Source: DASPFV01 sp035620975 (GTDB lineage: Bacteria; Acidobacteriota; Vicinamibacteria; Vicinamibacterales; 2-12-FULL-66-21). Taken from it: a stretch of DNA of 10,630 bases. Shown here piece after piece: positions 1 through 6,992 of this stretch (position 1 is the first letter of the stretch; every line of letters begins with the position of its first letter). The notes under the pieces are model-generated. The model did no database searches. It had not been told where the DNA came from and saw nothing but the letters and a program-made list of their open reading frames with translations. The stretch lies in assembly GCA_035620975.1 (NCBI GenBank), contig DASPFV010000022.1, forward strand, positions 1 to 10,630, given 5' to 3'. The position numbers were made by a program, and so were the translations under genes.

Positions 1-510
1 GCCCACGCGCATATCTGCTTCCTGTGCGTGGGCCGCGGCTCCAGCGCGTTCGTGTCGGATTTGCTGGCGGACGACCCGAGCCTCGCGGGACGCATTCACT
101 CGACGTCGACGCTTCCAGCCCTCCAGACGGCCCGGGCGATAGCTGCCTGCGACCTCATGATCCAGCCCTTCCCGGATGGCATTACGACGCGCCGCACGTC
201 AGTGATGGGGTGCCTCATCAACGGGCGGCCTGTGCTCACGACTGCCGGCGCGCTGACCGAGTCGATCTGGGCCCGGTCGGGCGGGGTCGCACTCGCGCCG
301 GCTGGCGACTCAAGGGCGCTGCTGGAACTGGCCGGATCGCTTCTCGCCGATCGCGAGGCACTCGCGGCAGTCGGGGTGCGTGGACGCGTGCTCTACGACG
401 ACGTCTTCGCGATGGAGCGCACAGTCACCCGACTCCGCTCGGACGTCGCGGCGGCGGCCCCCCCGACGGCAAGCCACCGCGTCTTCGCGTCGGGAGGGCT
501 CCAGGTGTGA
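1..510 (+). CDS. Glycosyltransferase, GT-B fold, C-terminal part (5' end outside window)
   Basis: The frame is open from the first base and stops with TGA at 508-510, so 169 residues of a longer protein are visible. The key segment is a DLMIQPFPDGITTRRTSVM stretch followed by NGRPVLTT. This is the nucleotide-sugar-binding region of GT-B (GT4-like) enzymes, where an acidic or polar loop precedes a hydrophobic helix and a G-x-P-V-x-T strand. The remaining residues form the usual closing helices and a low-complexity Ala/Pro tail. The family moves a sugar from a nucleotide donor to a lipid-linked acceptor at the cytoplasmic face of the membrane. The donor and acceptor cannot be read from this fragment. 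It is followed by a 300-base gap, so it probably belongs to a separate transcription unit or an earlier part of the EPS cluster. A GTG at 28 could be mistaken for a start, but the similarity-bearing frame continues upstream of it. Confidence 0.8.
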   Translation, partial: AHAHICFLCVGRGSSAFVSDLLADDPSLAGRIHSTSTLPALQTARAIAACDLMIQPFPDGITTRRTSVMGCLINGRPVLTTAGALTESIWARSGGVALAPAGDSRALLELAGSLLADREALAAVGVRGRVLYDDVFAMERTVTRLRSDVAAAAPPTASHRVFASGGLQV

Positions 511-811
511 GCAGATGACACGGCCCCGGTTCATTCCGCGGCTGGGCAGGCATCCGCGAGACACATTTCGGTGACCCGGCTCCGAGCCCGTGTCCTGTTG
601 CCTCCTGCGCAAGAACGCCGGCGGGCCACCGAGCATCCAATGCTGGTGATGTCCTTTGCGATGGCCGATATCCCGCGAGGGGCGGCAGGCTTCTCTGAGT
701 GCCAGGGCCGACGGCAGCACGATGAGACGATGCATTCACGTCTCTTCATCCGCGAGCATCCGCGTTCATCCGCCTACGCCCTGCGGGCTACGGCGGACAA
801 GTCTGCGTCCC
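511..811. other. Intergenic region without a convincing gene
   Basis: This stretch separates the truncated glycosyltransferase from the GT2 gene. Several short frames cross it on both strands, but none shows a recognisable domain, a good ribosome-binding site or a credible protein composition. The left part (511-740) is less strictly GC-rich than the genes and holds one CATCCGCG at 551-558. The right part (747-797) is the direct-repeat and hairpin element listed separately. A promoter for the downstream operon would be expected here, but I cannot point to convincing -35 and -10 boxes. Confidence 0.6.
747..797. repeat. CATCCGC direct repeats (10-bp period) with adjoining hairpin
   Basis: CATCCGC begins at 747, 757 and 767, a spacing of exactly 10 bases. 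The third copy leads into an imperfect inverted repeat. Its outer arms are TCCGCC (769-774) and GGCGGA (792-797), its inner arms GCCC (778-781) and GGGC (785-788). A symmetric TAC/TAC internal loop and a three-base TGC loop complete it. Further CATCCGCG copies lie at 551-558 and 827-834. The hairpin has no T-run after it, so it is a poor intrinsic terminator. I recall similar CATCCGCG plus CTACGGCGGACAAG sequences as dispersed intergenic elements in Acidobacteriota-like genomes, but that is memory rather than a search result. Confidence 0.6.
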
Positions 812-1753
812 GTGATCGAGGACAAGCATCCGCGTGAGCCCGCGGGGACCCGCGAGTCCGGCAGCCGTCTCACCGTGGGCATCACGACCCGGAACCGGCC
901 CGAGGCGCTGCGGCGATGCCTGGCGTCGCTCAGCCACATCGCGCACCTGGCTCCTGAAGTCCTCGTCTTCGACGACGCGTCGGAGCCGCCGGCCACGGCG
1001 GGCACGTCGCCCGGGGGCATCCCCGTTCGCGTCATCCGCGACGAGCGGCACGCCGGCAACATCGCGGGCCGCAACCGGCTCGTGCGCGAGGCGGTCGGTC
1101 CGTCGATCCTGCTCCTCGACGACGACGCCGCGCTCATCGAGGCCGGTGCCGTGGAACGCGGCCTGGCGGTGCTCGAGTCCGATGCTGCAGCCGCTGCGAT
1201 CGCGTACGCGCAGGCGGACCGCGCAGGCGCCCCCTGGCCTGCGGGCATGCAGCCGGCCGCCTTCGGCGAGCCCTGCGTTGTCCCGGCATTCATCGGCTTC
1301 GCGCACATGGTCCGCCGGGGCGCATTCCTCGAACTGGGCGGCTACCGCGAGCGGTACGAGTTCTACGGCGAGGAGAAGGACTTCTGCCTCCGCCTCGTCG
1401 ATGCAGGTTATCGGACGGTGTACCTGCCGGCCGCGCTCGTGATGCACGATCCGGATCCGGGCGGTCGCAGCCCCAGACGATACCTCCGGTACGTGACCCG
1501 CAACGACTGCCTGTACGCGCTCTACAACGAGCCGCTGGCGCGGGTGCTCTGGCTGCTGCCCGCCCGACTGATCCTGTATTTCGTCATGCGGAGGGAGTGG
1601 AAGATCAGCGATCCGTTCGGATGGCTGTGGGTCCTGCGCGAGCTGTGGTCGAACGCGCCGTCCGTCCTGCGCGAGCGTCGTCCGGTCGGCGCGCCCGCGA
1701 GAAGGCGCTGGTCCGCGCTGCAGCAGGCGCCCGAGGTGTACGAGGGAGCGTGA
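812..1753 (+). CDS. Glycosyltransferase family 2 (GT-A fold)
   Basis: From GTG at 812 the product has 313 residues. The GT2 domain begins near residue 18 with a β-strand (LTVGITTRNRP), has the first acidic pair at 54-55 (VFDDAS), the metal-binding DxD-type motif at 103-105 (LLLDDDA), and the catalytic-base region at 186-190 (GEEKD). The C-terminal part, about 220-280, is hydrophobic and basic (RYVTRNDCLYALYN, then LLPARLILYFVM), typical of membrane-associated rhamnosyl- or hexosyl-transferases. It is expected to add one sugar from an NDP- or dTDP-sugar to a lipid-linked oligosaccharide. The frame stays open upstream to ATG codons at 722 and 656, but those would translate the CATCCGC repeat and hairpin. 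The domain also starts well downstream, so 812 is preferred although it lacks a strong Shine-Dalgarno. Its stop overlaps the next start by four bases. Confidence 0.85.
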   Translation: MIEDKHPREPAGTRESGSRLTVGITTRNRPEALRRCLASLSHIAHLAPEVLVFDDASEPPATAGTSPGGIPVRVIRDERHAGNIAGRNRLVREAVGPSILLLDDDAALIEAGAVERGLAVLESDAAAAAIAYAQADRAGAPWPAGMQPAAFGEPCVVPAFIGFAHMVRRGAFLELGGYRERYEFYGEEKDFCLRLVDAGYRTVYLPAALVMHDPDPGGRSPRRYLRYVTRNDCLYALYNEPLARVLWLLPARLILYFVMRREWKISDPFGWLWVLRELWSNAPSVLRERRPVGAPARRRWSALQQAPEVYEGA

Positions 1754-2916
1754 CGCGGCGCCTGCTCACCGTGGGGCACTCGTATGTGGTGGCCCAAAAC
1801 CGCAGACTCGCGCACGAGATGGCGCTCGCGGCGGGCGGCCGATGGGAGATCACGGTGGGGGCTCCCGAGCGCCTGCGCGAGGACCTGCACGAGAGCGTCC
1901 TGATAGCGGGCGCGGACGAGCCGTGCCGGGTGTGTCCGCTCGGGCTCCGGCTCGCGTCTTCGAGGCACCTGCGGGTGTTCGACGGCCGGCTCCGCCGGCT
2001 GATGGCCGGGCGATGGGACGTCGTGCACGCGTGGCAGGAGCCCTACGTGGCGGCCGGCGCGCAGATCGCCGCGGCCGCGCCCGCCGGCGCGCGGCTCGTC
2101 TTCGCGAGCTTTCAGAACATCTCGAAGCGGTATCCGCCCCCGTTGCGCTCGTTCGAGCAACGGACCCTGACCCGGGCGGACGGATGGATTGCTTTCGGCG
2201 AGACCGTTCACGAGACGCTGATCAGCCGTCGCGGGTACGACCGAAAGCCGTCGCGAGTCATCCCGCCAGGAGTCGACGTGGGGATCTTCCGGCCGGACTC
2301 CGGCGCACGTGCCGCCGTGCGCGCGCGGTTCGGCTGGTCCCACCGTGACCTCGTCGTGGGCTACCTGGGCCGGTTCGTGCCCGAGAAGGGGATCGGGACC
2401 ATCATCCAGGCGCTCGCGAAGGTGCCGCGCGCCTGGAAGGCCCTGTTCGTAGGACGCGGTCCCCTGGAGAGCGAGCTTCGCCGGTTCGCCGCGTCGCACC
2501 CGGGCCGCGTGCAGGTTCTCACCGGCGTGGACCACGAGGCCGTGCCGGCTCATCTCTGTGCGATGGATGTCCTGTGTGCTCCGAGCCGGACGACGCCGCG
2601 GTGGCGCGAGCAGTTCGGGCGCATGCTCATCGAGGCGATGGCCTGCGGCGTGCCAGTCATCGCGAGCCGGAGCGGCGAGATCCCGTTCGTCGTCGGCGAT
2701 GCCGGCGTGCTCGTGGCCGAGGCCGACGTCTCCGGCTGGTCGCATGCGATCGCGGAGCTGCTCGGCGATCAGCAGATCCGACGCGACCGGAAGGCACGCG
2801 GGCTCGATCGCGTGCACGCGCGGTTCGCCTGGCCGGTGGTGGCGAGGGCTCACCTGGCGTTCTTTGAGGACCTGTTGGCGCGTGCGGAGCCGCAGGAGGG
2901 CGCGCCGTGCGGCTGA
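1750..2916 (+). CDS. Glycosyltransferase family 4 (first of three)
   Basis: This 388-residue GT-B enzyme transfers a sugar from a nucleotide donor, with retention of configuration, to a growing glycolipid. The N-terminal acceptor domain runs to about residue 180, with VIPPGVD at 170-176. The C-terminal donor domain begins near 200 with GYLGRFVPEKG (K213), whose Arg/Lys contact the donor phosphates. It contains the family-defining E-x7-E at E287 and E295 (EQFGRMLIE), followed by AMACGVPVIAS. The GTG start at 1750 overlaps the preceding TGA and has GAGG four bases upstream at 1742-1745. A longer frame reaches back to 1597, but that part lies inside the GT2 gene and has no family similarity. The 3' end overlaps the next gene by ten bases. 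Sugar specificity is not readable from sequence alone. Confidence 0.88.
   Translation: MTRRLLTVGHSYVVAQNRRLAHEMALAAGGRWEITVGAPERLREDLHESVLIAGADEPCRVCPLGLRLASSRHLRVFDGRLRRLMAGRWDVVHAWQEPYVAAGAQIAAAAPAGARLVFASFQNISKRYPPPLRSFEQRTLTRADGWIAFGETVHETLISRRGYDRKPSRVIPPGVDVGIFRPDSGARAAVRARFGWSHRDLVVGYLGRFVPEKGIGTIIQALAKVPRAWKALFVGRGPLESELRRFAASHPGRVQVLTGVDHEAVPAHLCAMDVLCAPSRTTPRWREQFGRMLIEAMACGVPVIASRSGEIPFVVGDAGVLVAEADVSGWSHAIAELLGDQQIRRDRKARGLDRVHARFAWPVVARAHLAFFEDLLARAEPQEGAPCG
2894..2899 (+). promoter_or_regulatory. Strong Shine-Dalgarno AGGAGG inside the end of the upstream gene
   Basis: A perfect AGGAGG lies seven bases before GTG at 2907, within the last codons of the upstream GT4 gene. It fixes the start of the next gene despite the ten-base overlap, and it is the best ribosome-binding site in the operon. 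Confidence 0.75.
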
Positions 2917-4109
2917 AGGTCGGGATCCTCGCCGATTACCTGGAGGAGGGCTGGCCCAGCATGGACCTCGTCGCGGACATGCTGCTCGACCGCCTGCAGC
3001 GGGAGCACCCCGACACGGTGGAGCCGATGCTCATCCGTCCCCGGTTCCGCCGCCGCTTCTCGCGCCTTCCCGGCGTGAGCCGCAACACGACTCTGCTGGT
3101 GCTGGATCGCGTGGCGAACCGGCACTGGGACTATCCGCGGAACACGCGTGCGCTGGCCGGCCGCTTCGACCTGTTTCACGTCGTGGATCACAGCTACGCG
3201 CAGCTCGTGCACGCGCTGCCGGCGGAGCGGACCCTCGTCACCTGCCACGATCTGGACGCGTTCCGAAGCGTGCTCGATCCGGAGGCCGAGCCGCGGACCG
3301 CGGCTTTTCGCGCCATGACGAGGCGCGTGCTGCGCGGCCTCCGGCTGGCGGGGCACATCGCCTGCGACAGCGAGGCGACGAGAGACGCGCTCGTGCAGAA
3401 AGCGGGCATCGAGTCCTCCAGAACGACCGTCGTTCACAACGGGCCGCATCCGAGCTGCACGCCCGAGCCGGAGCCGGCGGCCGAGCTCGACGCCGTGCGG
3501 CTGCTCGGACCTCCGGGACAGACGATCGACGTCCTGCACGTTGGCAGCACGATCCCGCGCAAGCGCCTCGACCTGGTGCTGTCGATTGCTGCCAGGGTGA
3601 TGTCATCCACGCCGGCGGTCCGGCTCGTGCGCGTCGGGGGCCCCCTGACTGCCGCACAGCGTGCGCTCGCGCGCGATCTCGGCATCGCGGGGCGCATCGT
3701 GCACCTGCCGGTGCTCGATCGCGCGACGCTCGCGGCGGTCTACCGGCGCAGCGCCGTCCTGATCCTGCCATCCGAGCGCGAGGGATTCGGCCTGCCGGTC
3801 CTCGAGGCGCTCGCCTGCGGCACACCCGTGGTGGCGAGCGACATCCCCGCGCTGCGCGAGGTCGGGGGACAGGCGGTGAGCTACTGCGCTCTCGAAGACG
3901 TCGGGGGGTGGACGGCGACCGTGGCGAGGCTCGTCGACGAGCCCCGTCGGGACGCGGGGCAGAGCCGGCTGCGGCGGGAGCGTGGCGTCCGGCGGGCGCA
4001 GGCCTTCAGCTGGTCGCACTACGCGCGATCGGTCGTCGCGATCTACACGCGCATGGCTGCGGCCGCCGCCTGCTTCTGGCTGCCCGTGCTCCTTCGAGAG
4101 GGATGCTGA
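2907..4109 (+). CDS. Glycosyltransferase family 4 (second of three)
   Basis: This is a 400-residue GT4-type enzyme. The N-terminal domain runs from MRLKVGILADY to about 190 and contains FHVVDHSYAQL (89-99). That segment resembles the acceptor-domain loop of mannosyl/rhamnosyl GT4 enzymes. The interdomain segment has VVHNGP at 175-180. The donor domain starts near 208 with VLHVGSTIPRKR (R218, K219), a variant of the usual GRxxxxKG phosphate-binding segment. The E-x7-E motif is E292/E300 (EGFGLPVLE), followed by ALACGTPVVASD. The last 20 residues are unusually hydrophobic (MAAAAACFWLPVLL) and may help membrane association. The GTG start is fixed by AGGAGG at 2894-2899. The stop overlaps the next gene by seven bases. 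The sugar transferred is unknown. Confidence 0.88.
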   Translation: MRLKVGILADYLEEGWPSMDLVADMLLDRLQREHPDTVEPMLIRPRFRRRFSRLPGVSRNTTLLVLDRVANRHWDYPRNTRALAGRFDLFHVVDHSYAQLVHALPAERTLVTCHDLDAFRSVLDPEAEPRTAAFRAMTRRVLRGLRLAGHIACDSEATRDALVQKAGIESSRTTVVHNGPHPSCTPEPEPAAELDAVRLLGPPGQTIDVLHVGSTIPRKRLDLVLSIAARVMSSTPAVRLVRVGGPLTAAQRALARDLGIAGRIVHLPVLDRATLAAVYRRSAVLILPSEREGFGLPVLEALACGTPVVASDIPALREVGGQAVSYCALEDVGGWTATVARLVDEPRRDAGQSRLRRERGVRRAQAFSWSHYARSVVAIYTRMAAAAACFWLPVLLREGC

Positions 4110-5233
4110 AGGTCCTGCACGTCGCGAAGTTCTATCCGCCCGAGCGCGGCGGTATGGAGCGTGTCGTGCAGATGCTGTGCCGTGCCGCTCCGCATCGGCT
4201 CGACAGCGCGGTGCTGGCCTTCGGCCGCGCCCGGCGCACGCAGGAGGACGTCGTAGACGGCGTCGGCGTGACGAGAGTCGGTACGCTCGGCATGGCCGGT
4301 TCCGTCCCGATCGCGCCGGGGTTCACGCGGGCGCTTCGCGCGGCGCGCGCCGACGTGCTGGTCCTTCACGAGCCGAACCCCTGGGCACTCCTGGCGTTCG
4401 GGCTCAGCCGGCCGCGGATCCCGCTGGCGATCTGGTTTCACAGCGAAGTCGTCCGGCCGTCGCTCCAGTACTCCCTTTTCTACGCGCCACTGGCGCACCC
4501 GGCCTACGGGGCTGCCGCGCGCATCATCGTGTCGTCGCCGGACCTCGGCCGCCACGCCAAAGCCCTCCAATCGTCGCTCGATCGCGTGCGCGTGATCCCG
4601 TTCGGCATCGACGCGTCGCGGTGGATGCCCGGCGACGGAGTCCGCGCACGAGCAGAAGAGATCCGCCGGCAACACGGGCTGCCACTGGTGGTCTTCGCCG
4701 GGCGGCTGGTTTCCTACAAGGGAGTCGACGTGCTCCTCCGGGCCGCGTCGTCGCTGCCGGTTTCGGTCGTGGTGATCGGGGACGGTCCCATGCGCGCCGA
4801 GTGGTCGGCGCTGGCGCGGCAGCTGAACGGGTGCGCGCGCGTCGCCTTCGCAGGCGAGGTGGATGATGCCGAGCTGCACGCTCACCTGGCCGCGTGCGAC
4901 ATGTTCGTGCTGCCGTCCATCACGCGAGCCGAGGCATTCGGCTATGTGCAGCTCGAAGCCATGGCCTGCGGCAGGCCCGTCGTCAGCACCGCGCTGCCGA
5001 GCGGGGTGCCATGGGTCAACCGGCACGGCGAGACGGGTCTCGTCGTGCCGCCCGGGGACGTCGGCGCGCTGCGGGCGGCGATCGGACGGCTGGCCGCGGA
5101 CGCCGGCCTGCGCGCACGGCTCGGAGCGGCCGGTCGGGCGCGAATCGCACGGGACTTCACGCTCGACGGGATGGCGGACGCGTTCGTGCGGGTCTGTGAA
5201 GAGGCGGCGTCGGCACGCGGGGCGGGCGCATGA
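4103..5233 (+). CDS. Glycosyltransferase family 4 (third of three)
   Basis: This 376-residue enzyme is the most canonical GT4 in the window. The N-terminus reads VLHVAKFYPPERGGME, where the GG-x-E loop at 16-19 is typical of enzymes that accept polyprenyl-diphosphate-linked sugars. Further on are VIPFGID (164-170), FAGRLVSYKG (198-207, with the conserved Arg and Lys), VVVIGDGP (222-229), and the E-x7-E pair E277/E285 (EAFGYVQLE) followed by AMACGRPVVST. It should add one sugar to the lipid-linked repeat unit at the inner membrane. The frame is open from 2558, giving an apparent 891-residue protein. However, the upstream part is an out-of-frame reading of the two previous GT genes, rich in Arg/Ala and without domains. 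ATG 4103 opens exactly at the conserved N-terminus. The stop overlaps the next ATG (ATGA). Confidence 0.9.
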   Translation: MLKVLHVAKFYPPERGGMERVVQMLCRAAPHRLDSAVLAFGRARRTQEDVVDGVGVTRVGTLGMAGSVPIAPGFTRALRAARADVLVLHEPNPWALLAFGLSRPRIPLAIWFHSEVVRPSLQYSLFYAPLAHPAYGAAARIIVSSPDLGRHAKALQSSLDRVRVIPFGIDASRWMPGDGVRARAEEIRRQHGLPLVVFAGRLVSYKGVDVLLRAASSLPVSVVVIGDGPMRAEWSALARQLNGCARVAFAGEVDDAELHAHLAACDMFVLPSITRAEAFGYVQLEAMACGRPVVSTALPSGVPWVNRHGETGLVVPPGDVGALRAAIGRLAADAGLRARLGAAGRARIARDFTLDGMADAFVRVCEEAASARGAGA

Positions 5234-5829
5234 AACGCCTCTTCGATGCGGCGCTCGCGGGGGTCGGCCTGGTGGCGTCCTCACCGCTCTGGGCCCTGTT
5301 CGCGCTCGCCATCAGGGTCGAAGACGGCGGCCCCATTTTCTTCACGCAGGATCGGGTCGGCCGCGAAGGCCGCATTTTCCGCGCGCTGAAGTTCCGGTCG
5401 ATGAGGCCGGACGCGGAGCGGCACGCGGGCGCCCGGCAGGCGACCAAGGACGACCCCCGCGTCACCCGGATCGGACGGCTCATGCGCGCCACGGCGATGG
5501 ACGAGCTCCCGCAGCTGTGGAACATCTTCCGCGGCGACATGAGCTTCGTCGGGCCGCGTGCGCTGCGGCCCGGCGAGATCGAGGTGGCTGGGGGCGGGCA
5601 CGTGCCGCTCGAGGCGGTACCCGGCTACGACGCGCGGATCACCGTGCGTCCCGGTCTCACCGGCCTGGCGCAGATCTACGCGGCGCGCGACGTGCCGCGG
5701 CGCCACAAGTTCCGGTACGATCGCCTCTACATCCAACGTCAGTCGATGGCGCTCGACATGCGTTTGATTCTGCTGTCGTTTTGGATTAGCGTTCTCGGCA
5801 CATGGGAGTCGAGGGACCGCAAGTACTGA
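5230..5829 (+). CDS. Polyprenyl-phosphate sugar-1-phosphate transferase (initiating PGT, PglC/WcaJ superfamily)
   Basis: At 199 residues this is the size of the minimal monotopic phosphoglycosyl transferases (PglC-like core), without the extra membrane domain of WbaP/WcaJ. The N-terminal hydrophobic segment at 6-28 would be the re-entrant membrane helix. The core shows DRVGREGRIFRALKFRSM (KFRSM at 54-58), the catalytic Asp-Glu dyad D91-E92 in MDELPQLWN, FVGPR at 106-110, and RPGLTGLAQ at 140-148. All are hallmarks of the family. The reaction moves a sugar-1-phosphate from a UDP-sugar to undecaprenyl phosphate via a covalent aspartyl intermediate, and it begins repeat-unit assembly. The gene follows the GT4 genes with an ATGA overlap, as expected for one EPS operon. 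The exact sugar (Glc, Gal, GlcNAc or a bacillosamine type) cannot be assigned. Confidence 0.93.
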   Translation: MKRLFDAALAGVGLVASSPLWALFALAIRVEDGGPIFFTQDRVGREGRIFRALKFRSMRPDAERHAGARQATKDDPRVTRIGRLMRATAMDELPQLWNIFRGDMSFVGPRALRPGEIEVAGGGHVPLEAVPGYDARITVRPGLTGLAQIYAARDVPRRHKFRYDRLYIQRQSMALDMRLILLSFWISVLGTWESRDRKY

Positions 5830-6992
5830 CCACGATCGAGTGTGACGTGGTCGTGATCGGCGGCGGTCCGGCCGGACTCATCGCGGCGCGCGATCTCGCC
5901 TCCCGCAGCGCCAGCGTCCTCGTGCTCGAGGAGCACGGCGTCGTGGGCGCGCCGGTTCACTGCACCGGCGTGCTCGGCCTGGACGCGTTTCACGAGCTCG
6001 ATCTTCCCCGCGAGACGATCCTCGGCACGGCGGAATCCGCCACGTTCGTGTCGGCCGACGGGAGCACCGTCCTGATCGACGGGGGCCACGTGCGCGCCGC
6101 CATCGTGGATCGCGCGGCGTTCGACCGCGCCCTGGCCCGGGCGGCCGTTGCGGAAGGAGCGGTCATCCGGACCGGAGCAGCGGTCCGATCGTTGCGCGAG
6201 GATGCGTCGGGCGTGACAATCGCGCTGCCGTGCGGCGAAATTCGCGCACGCACGGCGGTCCTCGCGTGCGGCGCGTCCTACCGACTCAATCGCGCCCTCG
6301 GCTTCGGTTTGCCCCGCGAACTCGCGCACAGTGCGCAGCTCGACGTAGCGTTCCCTCCGCTGCCCCACGTGGAAGTGCACCTCGGGCGCCGGGTGGCGCC
6401 GGGCGGCTTCGCGTGGGTGGTGCCGTTCACGCGGGACGGCCTCCCCTCGGCGAGAGTCGGGCTCGTCTGCACGCGAGGCGCGGGCACGCGGTTCCGCGAG
6501 TTCGCCGATCGCCTCCGCGCACGGGCCGGGATCGATCGCGCGTGGGCCGCCCCGCGCCTCAAGGTCCTTCCGCTCGGCCCGGTCGAACGGACCTGGTCTC
6601 GCCGGGTCGTCGCCGTGGGCGATGCGGCCGGGCTGGTCAAGCCGACGACGGGAGGCGGCATCTACTACGGCCTGCTCACCGGGCGGCTGGCCGCCGAGGT
6701 GCTCGCCGAGGCGCTCCGGCGCGACGCCTTCGCGGACGGTGCTCTCGCCGAGTACGAGCGGAGGTGGCGAGCGAGGCTGGGCGGCGAGATCCGCGCGGGG
6801 CTGGCCTTCCGCGCGGTCGCGAGCCGCCTTGGCGACAAGGCCATCGACGCGCTGATGGAGCTCGCACGCGTCGACGGGATCGTCCCGCTCCTCAAACAGA
6901 CCGCCGACTTCAACTGGCACGGTCCCGCCGCCCTCTCCCTGCTGCGGAGCCCCTCCTTCCGCCGCGTCGTCTTCAGCTCGATCTGGGGATGA
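5802..6992 (+). CDS. Geranylgeranyl-reductase-family FAD-dependent oxidoreductase
   Basis: This 396-residue flavoprotein opens with a Rossmann motif (VVVIGGGPAGLIAARDLA, GGGPAG at 20-25) and an acidic residue binding the FAD ribose (E43/E44). VGAPVHCTGVLG follows (Cys54), matching the conserved Cys-containing segment of the geranylgeranyl reductase (GGR) family. Family signatures recur at APGGFAWVVP (199-208) and at VVAVGDAAGLVKPTTGGGIYYGLLTGRLAAE (269-299, second FAD-binding motif GDAAG at 273-277). Known members hydrogenate isoprenoid double bonds in chlorophyll side chains, archaeal lipids or polyprenols, but others have unrelated substrates. The ATG at 5802 overlaps the PGT gene by 28 bases and has no clear Shine-Dalgarno. 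A start a few codons later is possible, since the Rossmann fold begins only at residue 15. Coupling to the PGT suggests action on the carrier lipid (inference). Confidence 0.85.
   Translation: MGVEGPQVLTTIECDVVVIGGGPAGLIAARDLASRSASVLVLEEHGVVGAPVHCTGVLGLDAFHELDLPRETILGTAESATFVSADGSTVLIDGGHVRAAIVDRAAFDRALARAAVAEGAVIRTGAAVRSLREDASGVTIALPCGEIRARTAVLACGASYRLNRALGFGLPRELAHSAQLDVAFPPLPHVEVHLGRRVAPGGFAWVVPFTRDGLPSARVGLVCTRGAGTRFREFADRLRARAGIDRAWAAPRLKVLPLGPVERTWSRRVVAVGDAAGLVKPTTGGGIYYGLLTGRLAAEVLAEALRRDAFADGALAEYERRWRARLGGEIRAGLAFRAVASRLGDKAIDALMELARVDGIVPLLKQTADFNWHGPAALSLLRSPSFRRVVFSSIWG

Noticed and set aside
769..797. Intrinsic terminator after the truncated glycosyltransferase
   Set aside because: The stem has a symmetric three-base internal loop and no T-run. 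It lies 260 bases after the stop codon and fits better as a dispersed repeat.
656..811. N-terminal extension of the GT2 gene from ATG 656 or 722
   Set aside because: The frame is open, but it translates the CATCCGC repeat and hairpin, has no ribosome-binding site, and adds residues with no resemblance to GT2 proteins. The domain begins after 860.
1522..2853. 443-codon minus-strand open frame
   Set aside because: It is antisense to the GT2 and GT4 genes, with a His/Arg/Pro-rich composition and no domain. It is a product of high GC content.
2558..4102. Long in-frame extension making an 891-residue fused protein with the third GT4
   Set aside because: The extra sequence is an Arg/Ala/Gly-rich out-of-frame reading of two GT4 genes that are clearly real. 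A proper start lies at 4103.
5739..6920. 393-codon minus-strand open frame
   Set aside because: It is antisense to the flavoprotein gene, whose motifs are unmistakable. The antisense product is Arg/Asp/Gly-rich with no recognisable fold.
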